Source: Abelmoschus esculentus | Lineage: Eukaryota > Streptophyta > Magnoliopsida > Malvales > Malvaceae | Direction of reading: 5' to 3' | DNA: 64,000 nt | Assembly: GCA_035048815.1 (NCBI GenBank) | Contig: JAUCBN010000024.1 | Coordinates: 1,114,001-1,178,000 of the forward strand | Part shown: positions 23,401-33,155 of the stretch, piece after piece | Layout of the letters: every line of letters begins with the position of its first letter | Position numbering within the stretch: position 1 is the first letter of the stretch | The notes under the pieces: model-generated | Databases searched by the model: none | What the model was told of the DNA's origin: nothing | The model's input: only the letters and a program-made list of their open reading frames with translations | Position numbers and translations under genes: made by a program

Positions 23401-24511
23401 GGGACCACAAGACAATAAGAGAAGCATTTTGCACAAAAGGTGAACCAAAACCAAAATGAGGGATATAAAACTCCAAACATTATTTTAAATCTCACTTTCT
23501 TCCGTACAATATGTTGTAATCACTTACATTATCAAGATAAATATTACCTCCCCAAATTGGGTTCATCAGCAGTACTTTTGTCAATTTCAGGGCCACTTGA
23601 ATTCTCTGGTTCTCCCTGTATGTCAACTACCTTGTCCTTCTCAATAACTTTTTGTTTATGACAACTTTTTCTTTTCTTTGGACGAACACCAATTCCATCA
23701 TCTCTGGGAACCGGAGATTTCTCAGCGCTAGACAGTTTGCTTTTCTTCTTCCTGAAAATAAATGTAACATACCATCAAACTAAAAATGATAAACAATTAT
23801 TAGTGCAAGTATCTAACAAACCAAGTAAAACAAGAAGGTTCAATGCCATTGTATAAAGTAACTTGCCTCGAGCTTGGAAATTTATCCCGAGCCTTTCTTT
23901 TCTTCGAAACTATGTTTTTGACAGGTGTGCTTTCATCTTCGTCGGATTCGCTTTCGTATCCCTCAGTTTCCTTATCAAATTCCTCATTGGCTAGCAGCTT
24001 GACTCTAGTATCCACAGACAGTCGTTCAACAACTTTCGAATCTTTCATCGAATTCAAATCACTATCAGCCTTGATAATCTCACTCGATTTCCTTCCTTTC
24101 TTCTTCACACTGATTTCATAACAAACAAAACTGACTATACAAAAGAAAGCATGCACAATTTAAAAGAGTGAAAAAACTAACCTGACAATATCTTTATCTT
24201 TTAAAATACAAGTCGATTCGAAAGGAGGCAAAGCAAAGCAATCCATCTGTAATGAAAAATTAATGGCGTAACATAGCAATATGTATATTAGAGAATGAAC
24301 AGTGTGATACGGATAGACCTACGGAGAGGATGAGGCCGGAGGGGCAAGATTTCCGGAGCTCGAAAAAGTGGAGAATATCGGCGGTAAGATCGAAGATGGT
24401 TTGATGCTGGGGTTTAAGTAGAAACCAGCTTCGTGTTAGCCCTTGTTTCTTCTGCGACTTGCTGAGAATGTCCGGATCCTCGAACATCAAACGGAGCCTT
24501 GCCGTCTCCAT
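20467..24511 (-). CDS. Coilin (Cajal body scaffold protein)
   Basis: Nuclear scaffold protein of Cajal bodies, where snRNPs and snoRNPs mature (known for the family). Thirteen exons: 24511-24323, 24246-24182, 24109-23867, 23751-23548, 23359-23290, 22912-22835, 22559-22406, 22270-22230, 21956-21765, 21688-21617, 21531-21382, 20887-20731, 20651-20467. They sum to exactly 1800 nt (599 aa), close to the roughly 600 aa of plant coilins. Seen: N-terminal ubiquitin-like region with RLMFEDPDILSKSQKKQGLTRSW and LPPFESTCILKDKDIV; acidic and Lys/Arg-rich linkers (SARRKKAKKRWLREHAK); C-terminal Tudor-like region from about residue 413 (EGDLVAYRLVELSSTWTPE). Intron 3 has a GC donor (CGAG|GCAAGT); only this choice keeps the frame open into exon 4. 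The nearest 5' DNA is a tandem-repeat block. Confidence 0.93.
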
Positions 24512-24715
24512 TTCCGATGAGTGAGGAATTGCAGGGAAATAATCAATGTGAACTCTGCTAATTTGGCTACTGCTAGTGCTTCATAAATCCTCTACCGGGT
24601 TTTCATGGGTGGTTCTACAAAGAGCCACTTAAATAAAGCCTAAAAAAAGCCCTTGCTAAAGGGTAATGGGGAACCGGCCAACAGCCGGTTCCAATGTAAA
24701 ATCAGTTTTTTTTTT

Positions 24716-25630
24716 TCAAATAATAGTTATTAAATTTATTTTTATATATTCGAATAAAAAATATACGAATAAAAATATTTATACAATAAATATTCGAATA
24801 AAAATATTTATAAAATAAATATTCGAATAAAAATATTCATATAATAAATATTCGTATAAAAATATTTGTATAATAAATATTCGAATAAATATATATTCGA
24901 ATAAAAATATTCATATAATAAATATTTGAATAAAAATATTCGAATAAAAATATTTGAATAAAAATATACGAATAAAAATATTCGTATAATAAATATTCAA
25001 ATAAAAGTATTTGTGTAATAAATATTAGAATAAAAATATGCGTATAATAAATATTTGAATAAAAATATTTGTATAATAAATATTCGAATAAAAATATTCA
25101 TATAAAAATATTCGAATAAAAATATTCGTATAATAAATATTGGAATAAAAATATTCATATAATAAATATTAGAATAAAAATATTCGAATAAAAAATATAC
25201 AAATAAAAATATTCGTATAATAAATATTCTAATAAAAATATTTGAATAAAAATATTCGAATAAAAATATTCGTATAATAAATATTCGAATAAAAATATTC
25301 ATATAATAAATATTAGAATAAAAATATTCGAATAAAAAATATACAAATAAAAATATTCGTATAATAAATATTCCAATAAAAAATTTTGAATAAAAATATT
25401 CGAATAAAGATATTCGTATAATAAATATTCGAATCAAAATATTCATATAATAAATATTCGAATAAAAAGTATACGAATAAAAATATTAATATAATAACTA
25501 TTCAAATAAAAATATTCGAATAAAAATACTCGAATAAAAATACTCGAATAAAAATATTCGAATAAAAATATTCAAATAAAAATATTCGAATAAAAAATAT
25601 TCAAATAAAAAATATACAAATAAATATTGT
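24716..25630. repeat. AT minisatellite of aataaaaatattcg units
   Basis: About 900 bp of imperfect copies of ataaatattcgaataaaa and variants with cgtata, catata and tacaaat. Unit lengths vary by 6-12 bp multiples. It gives an artefactual low-complexity minus-strand frame rich in Ile, Phe and Tyr, with no sign of being a gene. Confidence 0.9.
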
Positions 25631-25635
25631 ACACA

Positions 25636-27390
25636 ATTCCTTACAAAGTATACACAATGACCTACAAAAATCGTAAAGAAAAAGGTATGTACACAATTCC
25701 TTACAACTTCTCACCATGAGCTAAAGGAGCCATCCAAAGGTAAGGATTTGTGTACATACACAATTTACTACGATTTCCGTAAGCCGTTGTGTATACTTTG
25801 TAAGGAATTGTGTACAAACATAAATCCTTACCATTTAAGTGGCATATTGTGTATTCTTGTAGGAAATTGTGTATGTACACAAATTCTTACCCTTGAAAGC
25901 CTCCTCGAGCTCATGATTTTGAAGTGGTAAGGATTTGTGTACATACCTTTTTTCTTACGGTTTTCGTAAGCCGTTGTGTATACTTTGTAAGGATTTGTGT
26001 ACAAATACAAATCCTTACCTTTTTCGTGTCATATTGTGTATTCTTGTAGGAAATTGTGTATGTACACAAATCCTTAGCCTTGGAAAATTCCTTGAACTCA
26101 TGGTTTTGAAGTGGTAAGGATTTGTGTACATACCTTTTCTCTTACGATTTTCGTAAGCCGTTGTGTATACTTTTATAAGGATTTGTGTACAAACAGAAAT
26201 CCTTACCGTTTTCATGCCATATTGTGTATTCTTGTAGGAAATTGTGTATATACACAAATCCTTACCATTGAAAAATTCCTTGAACTCATGATTTTAAAGT
26301 GGTAAGGATTTGTGTACATACCTTTTTTCTTACGGTTTTCGTAAGCCGTTGTGTATACTTTGTAAGGATTTGTGTACAAACACAAATCCTTACCGTTTTC
26401 GTGCCATATTGTGTATTCTTGTAAGAAATTGGGTATATACACAAATCCTTACCCTTGGAAGCCTCCTTGAGCTCATGGTTTTGAAGTGGTAAGGATTTGT
26501 GTACATTCCTTTTTTCTTACGGTTTTCGTAAGCCGTTGTGTATACTTTGTAAGGATTTGTGTTTGTACACAAATCCTTACCGTTTTCGTGCTATATTGTG
26601 TATTCTTGTAGGAAATTGTGTATATACACAAATCCTTACCATTGGAAAATTCCTTGAACTCATGACTTTAAAGTGGTAAGGATTTGTGTACATACCTTTT
26701 TTCTTACAGTTTTCGTAAGTCGTTGTGTATACTTTGTAAGGAATTGTGTACAAACACAAATCCTTACCGTTTTCGTGCCATATTGTGTATTCTTGTAGGA
26801 AATTGTGTATATACACAAATCCTTACCCTTGAAAGCCTCCTTGAGCTCATGGTTTTGAAGTGGTAAGGATTTGTGTACATACTTTTTTTCTTACGGTTTT
26901 CGTAAGCTGTTGTGTATACTTTGTAAGGATTTGTGTTTGTACACAAATCCTTACCTTTTTCGTGCCATATTGTGTATTCTTGTAGGAAATTGTGTATGTA
27001 CACAAATCCTTACCCTTGGAAAATTCCTTGAACTCATGGTTTTGAAGTGGTAAGGATTTGTGTACATACCTTTTTTCTTACGTTTTTCGTAAGCCGTTGT
27101 GTATACTTTGTAAGGATTTGTGTTTGTACACAAATCCTTACCGTTTTCGTGCCATATTGTGTATTCTTGTAGGAAATTGTGTATGTACACAAATCCTTAC
27201 CCTTGAAAAATTCCTTGAACTCATGGTTTTGAAGTGGTAAGGATTTGTGTACATACTTTTTTTCTTACGATTTTCGTAAGCCGTTGTGTATACTTTGTAA
27301 GAAATTGTGTACAAACACAAATCCTTACTATTTTTGATGTTTGTACCGTTTTTCTTACAGTTTTTGTAAGAAATTGTGTATAGCACAATG
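25636..27390. repeat. 187-bp tandem array, about nine copies, with palindromic cores
   Basis: The marker cgtaagccgttgtgtatac recurs near 25779, 25966, 26153, 26340, 26526, 26715, 26900, 27087 and 27274, i.e. a steady period of about 187 bp. Each unit holds the core taaggatttgtgt twice forward and twice reversed (acacaaatcctta). In several units the two central cores face each other across four bases (for example gtaaggatttgtgt-ttgt-acacaaatccttac at 26551-26582), giving a 14-bp stem. Short frames of 60 codons (plus) and about 79 codons (minus) repeat with the unit on both strands; I regard them as by-products. The first and last units are diverged. Confidence 0.93.
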
Positions 27391-27490
27391 TGACCGGGTA
27401 AACAGGTTTAGGCTTCTTTTAGGCTTTTTTTTTAAGAGCTTTTCCTAGAACTACCCGGTTTTCGTGGTTTTTCTGCTGGGTTATGATTGA

Positions 27491-28391
27491 TTGACTCACT
27501 ATTAGAGCTGCGGCCCAGAAGGCTTGGGCGTGGTATAAGTTTGATTCGGCCTATTCGAATTAAAAAAAAAAAAAAAAACGTTTTCTTATCAATAATAATT
27601 AGAATATATTAATATCTATTTATAATAATATTTTAATAAAAAAAATATCCATGTTCGTTCATTTAATAAATAAACAAACATAAACAAGCAAAACTTTCTG
27701 CTGAATATTCGATTCGTTTACGATCCTAGGGGCAGAATATAGTGTGATTTTAGGGGTTCGGTCCCTGTCAATTATTGTTTTTATATATTAAATAGAGTTT
27801 AAAAAATAAAATAATATATATAATTTATTTTATATAAATCGTTTTTTAGTCCCACTAATCAAGAAAAAAATTAAAATATATATTTTAATCATCTTTATAA
27901 AAAAAATTAATTCCGCCCCTGATTCTTTCCATGTCCATCAAATAAACTATGGTGGTCGAGAATATTATCTAATATATAGGAGTAATATATATGCACTGCA
28001 CTACATGAACAAAACATCTCCCTGGAACAAATTAAGGAATTCAATAAACCTCGTCTCCAAACAAAACTCCCCAACCTAGGGAAATCACATGAATCTCAAA
28101 CTCCCCAGCATAAGTAAAGGCACATGCAGAAGCAGTCTCAACAGCTAAAGCCTATATATGAATCTCATACAGGAAGATCCTCGAATCCTTCAAGTAAATA
28201 ATCAAATGCAGAAAAAGTATATACAAACCTAGAGTTACCAAGCATTCATCCAACTCTCCGGTTGAAAAAAACCGGAACGCATTGCTGCACCGCGACACGC
28301 TGCAGTCATTAATAGTTTAGTGGAACGATTCGTGTTGGGTCAACATCAGTAGAAATTCTGATCAGCCTTTACAGATAACTAGAAGAATCAA
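27491..28391. other. Intergenic DNA with worn transposon ends
   Basis: No gene. There is a run of 16 A at about 27563-27578. A stretch at 27650-27740 (ttcgttcatttaataaataaac ... gattcgtttacgatcctagg, given in part) resembles the end of a degraded hAT-type element. The 3' UTR of the GT17 gene should lie at about 28000-28391. Confidence 0.4.
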
Positions 28392-30136
28392 TCATTCTCT
28401 TAAACAGTTTCCAGGTAAAAGAAACTTGTATTTATCTGCATTCTCCAGGAGATACGATGGAAGGTGAACGGCGGAGAAGGAATGAGGAATAGGCCCCATT
28501 TTCCTGATTATATCCTTGAATGTGTACTCTTCCGGAAGCATGTCGAATAGATCAGCACCCTTGCAAATGACTCTCTGGACTCTTTTCGGGTTTAGAAATC
28601 GGGAGAATCTCACTCGATCATTATGACTGTAGGCTTTCATCTTAAATATGAACTCGCTGATTCGACGGAAACAAAAACTGCAGTGCCACCCTGAATCTGC
28701 CAAAATCTCATCCGTCTGGCGATAATGCACATACCTTGTTTTACCTGTCTGATACCTATGGACCGATGCTCTCCAGCTGTTATTATCTACAAGGAACTCG
28801 AACGAATATAGATAGTTCTTCAGCCGGAGATGAAGAACTTGAGGTATGTCATCACACCACCTGAGGAGGTTGATCGTATGCCTGCTTGGTATCTCGTCGA
28901 CATCCGACATTATCAACAAGTCATCATCAGCAATTCCTGCTATTTTGAGAAGCTGGTCTAGTGCCACTCGCTGCAGAGCCTCTTCAACAAATGGATTCTC
29001 TCCTTTCTTGAACCTTCCTCCGATGGTTCCATAAGTCAACCTCGGCTCAACAAACTTGAATTGATCTCGATGGCTAGCAAAAACCATCGGCTTCGGAATT
29101 CCGGTAAATGTTGAATTAGACTCAAGAAGAACAAAATTTGTCACATAAGGGCACAACTCTTGCCATCGAATGGTAAGAATGTCCACTTCATTACTAAACA
29201 ACACCGCATCATAAACCCGTCTTGGAAACTCACGAATCCTCCAACCATGAAGTTTGCAGAGCGTCTCCATCGACACATTCTCGTGATAATAATGGGGGAT
29301 ATCATGAAATGGCTTGGGTGGAGATTCCCACAGAGGCCGGAAAAAGTAAGAAATCTTCTGTCCATGAACATATATACCGAAAACACAGGTCGGAACTAGT
29401 ATAAACAAGAAAATATAAGTTTTCAGATCAATGCCACGCAGTATACAGCGGATTCTCGACATGCTCAGCCGGCTCGATTCCTGTTAGCATAGAGACAATA
29501 CCGTATAAACACCAATCAAATTCATTAGAATACATATGAAACAAACCAGTATTTCGAAACAAGAACATTACAAATCCAACATGGAATCAATGTAATAATC
29601 TTGAACACAACAAGCATAATAATTCAGAAAGGGAAATTCAGAAAAAGAAAGCAATGGAATATATGCAGCTCATTTGCAAACCGTAATTCCCTTTTTAGAT
29701 TCTTAGAAAAGTATGATAGAAGCTACAAAGTAAAAAAAAAATCCCAAATTACTCATTACATCTTTTTTATCCAAATTTAGGGCTTCATGATTTACTCAAC
29801 AAAGTAATTAGACAAAAACAATTTCAGATCAATAACAAATCAACAGGTCTGCTTTTCAAATCCCCAAATCGAAGGCAAAGGCATTTGCTCAAAATTCAAT
29901 CAGAACCCAGAAAACAACGAAATCAACAGGTAATATAAAGCAGCCAACTTGAAGATTAAAAACTGGAAAAAAAATCCCAAAAATCTTCAACCCCATTGAC
30001 ATTAACACCCCAAAATCGAAGAATACAAAGAAATTTATCAAATTTGTGAAAGTACCTGTCCGCAAACGTCTCCACAGATATCATCAGTTTTTTTAGAACA
30101 ATAATGTCCTCCTCCTTCATTCATCATCCACCACAT
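28392..30136 (-). CDS. GT17 beta-1,4-N-acetylglucosaminyltransferase-like protein
   Basis: Golgi type II membrane glycosyltransferase of family GT17 (beta-1,4-mannosyl-glycoprotein GlcNAc transferase type). The plant substrates are not well established. Exons 30136-30056 and 29480-28392 join in frame (CAG|GTAC...AACAG) to 389 aa. Seen: a short cytosolic N-terminus (MWWMMNEGGGHYCSKKTDD) from exon 1; a membrane anchor at about residues 49-67; a lumenal domain with KPFHDIPHYYHENVS, FSNEVDILTIRW, and the nucleotide-sugar/metal-binding DVD at 220-222 in LIMSDVDEIPSRH. The exon 2 frame also has an internal Met (residue 34), but the conserved exon 1 shows the true start is upstream. Intact. Confidence 0.92.
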
Positions 30137-30503
30137 TTTTCCGAGAAAGATGAAACTTTTAAGCCACTTTTGAAAAACCCAGAAAAATCAGCTTGAAGAA
30201 GAAAGCTCTTGAGATCTATAATCGCCCTCTCTTCGAAACCAAAGGGGGGAAAGGGAGAAACTTTTTCTCACAAACAATTAAACGGAAAAAATATCTGGAT
30301 TTAACAGTTCGTTGAATACAAAATAATCCATAATAATTAACGAAAAATGGAAAGGGAAAATTATATAAATAAAATAAAATAAAGAGCTGGTGCCTCTCTG
30401 TTATTGGGTGGCAGTTGTCAAGACAAATAATACCCAACGAGAAAGAAGAAAAAAAATATACTAGTATTTTTTTTGTGTGAGAACCGTTTCTCTTGTTGTC
30501 TAC

Positions 30504-30592
30504 TTGTACCCCACCTTTGCACTTACTTATTGGTTTAATTCGTAATTTAGTCCTTAAGTTATATTTTCTTATCACTGTGATACTTAATTTTA
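30504..30592. repeat. Direct repeat, copy 1 (left of foldback element)
   Basis: 89 bp starting ttgtaccccacctttgcact. It is repeated with only about three differences at 31435-31523. Both copies end in ttaatttta, the target duplication of the element that follows. Confidence 0.85.
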
Positions 30593-31400
30593 GGCATAAA
30601 GATAATTTTAACCCCTAACGTTTATAGTTTTTATCGTTTTGGCCCTTATTCTTTTTTTTGGATAAATTTAGCCCTTAACGTATATCCTTTTGACAAATAG
30701 CTTATTTTTTAACTAGGTTGATGATTGGACCGTTAAACATTTAACGATGATATATATGGAATATAATTTAAAATGACATGGAATGTAACCTATCAAATAT
30801 ATATAGGGGGAATATAATTTTATTTTAATATAAAATATATAACAATTAAAATCAAATGAAATATTAAAAATTAATTAATTCTAAAATAAAAGATTATTAA
30901 ACATTCTTAACTCTAACTACGATAAAATCAAAATCTTATTCGAATTGTGTATATTTTTATTTTAGAATAAATATAATAAAAAAATATAAACACAATTTGA
31001 ATATAAAAATATAAAAAATATAATAAAAAATATAAACACAGTTCGAATAAGATTTTGATTTTATCGTAATTAGGGTTAAGAATGTTTAATAATCTTTTAT
31101 TTTAGAATTAATTAATTTTTAATATTTTATTTCAATTTTAATTGTTTTATATTTTATATTAGAATAAAATTATATTCTATATATATATATATTTGATAGG
31201 TTATATTTCATGTCATTTAAAATTATATTTCATATATATATATCATCGTTAAAGTTTTAACGGTCCAGTCATCAAGCTAGTTAAAAAATAAGCTATTTGT
31301 CAAAAAGATATAGGTTAAGGGCTAAATTTATCCCAAAAAAAGAATAAGGATCAAAATGAAAAAAACTATAAACGTTAAGGGTTAAAATTATCTTTATGCC
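30593..31400. mobile_element. Foldback / Mutator-like MITE, 808 bp
   Basis: Terminal inverted repeats of several hundred bases: the left arm starts ggcataaagataattttaac, the right arm ends gttaaaattatctttatgcc, and homology continues through taacgttt, ccttattct, aatttagccctta, aataagc and accgttaaa almost to the centre. Flanked by perfect 9-bp duplications ttaatttta (30584-30592 and 31401-31409). Very long inverted repeats with a 9-bp target duplication are characteristic of Mutator-like elements. No coding capacity. Confidence 0.85.
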
Positions 31401-31434
31401 TTAATTTTATTAGTATTAAATTTATCTCGTTGTA

Positions 31435-31523
31435 TTGTACCCCACCTTTGCACTTACTTATTGGTTTAATTCTTAATTTAGTCCTTAAGTTATATTTTCT
31501 TGTCATTGTGATACTTAATTTTA
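31435..31523. repeat. Direct repeat, copy 2
   Basis: Second copy of the 89-bp segment at 30504-30592, again followed immediately by a foldback element. The sequence after that element (tattaaatttatcttgttgt) also matches the sequence after element 1, so the duplication originally extended past the insertion site. Confidence 0.85.
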
Positions 31524-31786
31524 GGATGAGTCTACAACGGCCGTCGAGCATCATTGAACACCATTAATGTTAAACACCGCTGAATATTATTAAATTAACT
31601 AATAAAAATTAAAAATGTCAAAAACTTAATACACAATTATTAATTATATGTTGAGTCTATCACCCTTTATTAATTACACATCGAATCCTTGAGATTTTTA
31701 AATTTTATTAATTAATTTAATAGTGTTCAACAATATTCAACATCAGTGGTGTTCAATAATATTTGACGTCCGTTGTAAAATTTTCC
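31524..31786. mobile_element. MITE with 9-bp target duplication, 263 bp
   Basis: Inverted repeats of about 85 bp. The left arm contains tacaacggccgtcgagcatc and attgaacaccattaatgtt; the right arm read in reverse contains tacaacggacgtcaaatatt and attgaacaccactgatgtt. The flanks are ttaatttta at 31515-31523 and 31787-31795, the same 9-mer as the neighbouring larger element. Different sequence family from 30593-31400. Confidence 0.8.
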
Positions 31787-31795
31787 TTAATTTTA

Positions 31796-32953
31796 TTCGT
31801 ATTAAATTTATCTTGTTGTCTACTTGTACTTTTTGATGAAATTTTCTTTTTCTAGGTTGTTTGTTTATTGAGAAAATGTTTGTTTACTTCGAAAAGATGT
31901 TTTTATTTTGTTTAGAAAGTTGAAGGTAATTATGTTAAACACATTTTAACCCGCCATTATTAAAAAAATATCGATCAAATTAAGATTATTAATTTTAAAT
32001 ATTAAGCTTAAAGAATATTTTAAACATCGAAATTTTTTGTAGAATTAATTCAATTTTTTTATCAGCAAAAATTCTCAATAATTGTTACTGTTTGTAGAAA
32101 CACGTATATATCTTAACTATAATTAGTTTTACCATGCGATTTATGCAATTAATTTATATTCATCTCGTTGTTATCTTTAAATATGAAAAAAAAACATCAT
32201 TAAAATAATAAAAAAAAGCAATAAGTAGTATAAGTCTCAATTAATTTCTTAAAATAAAAATATTTTTCTTAAATATTTTGTTCACTGAAAATAGAATTAC
32301 AACGACGAGTGTTGCCTGAAATGGTTCCAAGTCTCCAAATCCGAGTCAACTAATGCCTTGTTGACTGGGTCGATGACTTTGTCTTTTTTTCAGAAGGTAT
32401 AGCCAATGGTGGACTGTCGAACGTTACAATTACAAATATAATTAATAGAACCCTTATAAGTTTAAGGATTTAATTTAAGGTTTATGAATTTTAAATTTAA
32501 AGATAATTACTAGATTTAAAGTATAAGATTTTAAAATATATATGTTAAAATAGTTTATAGGTTCTAGTTTAATTTTTATATTTTAATCATCATCCCTAGA
32601 TTGTGATAAAAATCTTAAATACTAAATCACTAAATCTTATACAATTACCAATAATTATAATTTGAATAATTATCATTATAACTCATAATTAATTATTACA
32701 AGCGTATGGTTAGATAGATATTTAAAATATAAGGTAAAGTTAAAACATAGAACGGTAATCAATTTTCAATTAAAAATAATAATTAATTTTTATATTTTAT
32801 AACAAAATGATAATTCAATCATTAATGGTTAATATTATAATTATAAAAATTTTAAATAATAACATATTTAATATTTTATATTTATACATTTAATTTAATT
32901 TAATTTATTTTAATGAATGTTCCTATCGTATATAAGTTTTTTAATGGATGTTG
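31796..32953. other. AT-rich intergenic DNA
   Basis: No gene or defined element seen. Confidence 0.5.
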
Positions 32954-33152
32954 CCAGTAGCGGATGCAAATATGAAGTAGGGTGGATATGGGCCCACCCT
33001 GAATTTTTTGAAGTTTACATATTTATTCTTAATTTTTTTAATTTTTATGAATTAATCTTTAAGTTTTTATAACATTTAAGGTTTGTGTCCATCCTGAAAT
33101 TTTAAAAATTTATATGTGTCCGCCTCAAATAAATTTCTGGATCCGTCACTGG
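32954..33152. mobile_element. Small MITE with CCAGT...ACTGG ends
   Basis: 199 bp. Left end ccagtagcggatgca, right end read in reverse ccagtgacggatcca, flanked by a 3-bp duplication ttg (32951-32953, 33153-33155). Internal words such as gggcccaccctga and gtgtccatcctga are duplicated. The ends and 3-bp duplication suggest a CACTA- or Harbinger-related MITE; class not certain. Confidence 0.65.
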
Positions 33153-33155
33153 TTG

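Larger units (their letters stand above)
24590..27490. repeat. Composite block of tandem repeats with inverted flanks
   Basis: Two tandem arrays (24716-25630 and 25636-27390) are enclosed by about 45-60 bp of imperfect inverted flanking sequence. On the left this is ggttctacaaagagccactt followed by aaataaagcctaaa (about 24611-24650). On the right, read in reverse, it is agttctaggaaaagctctta followed by aaaaaaaagcctaaa (about 27410-27452). Roughly three quarters of positions agree, partly in A-rich sequence. This is compatible with a transposon (for example a Mutator-like element with tandem-repeat interior), but that is inference. Confidence 0.4.

Noticed and set aside
24997..25446. 149-codon minus-strand frame rich in Ile, Phe and Tyr
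   Set aside because: Pure product of the AT minisatellite.
25748..27386. Repeated 60-codon plus-strand and 79-codon minus-strand frames across the 187-bp array
   Set aside because: They arise from the tandem unit itself, are open on both strands at once, and resemble no protein family.
25636..27390. CRISPR-like array
   Set aside because: The whole 187-bp unit repeats, with no short repeat and unique spacer pattern, and the genome is a plant.
30216..30575. 119-codon minus-strand frame upstream of the GT17 gene
   Set aside because: It lies in the GT17 leader and promoter and extends into the duplicated segment; no family features.
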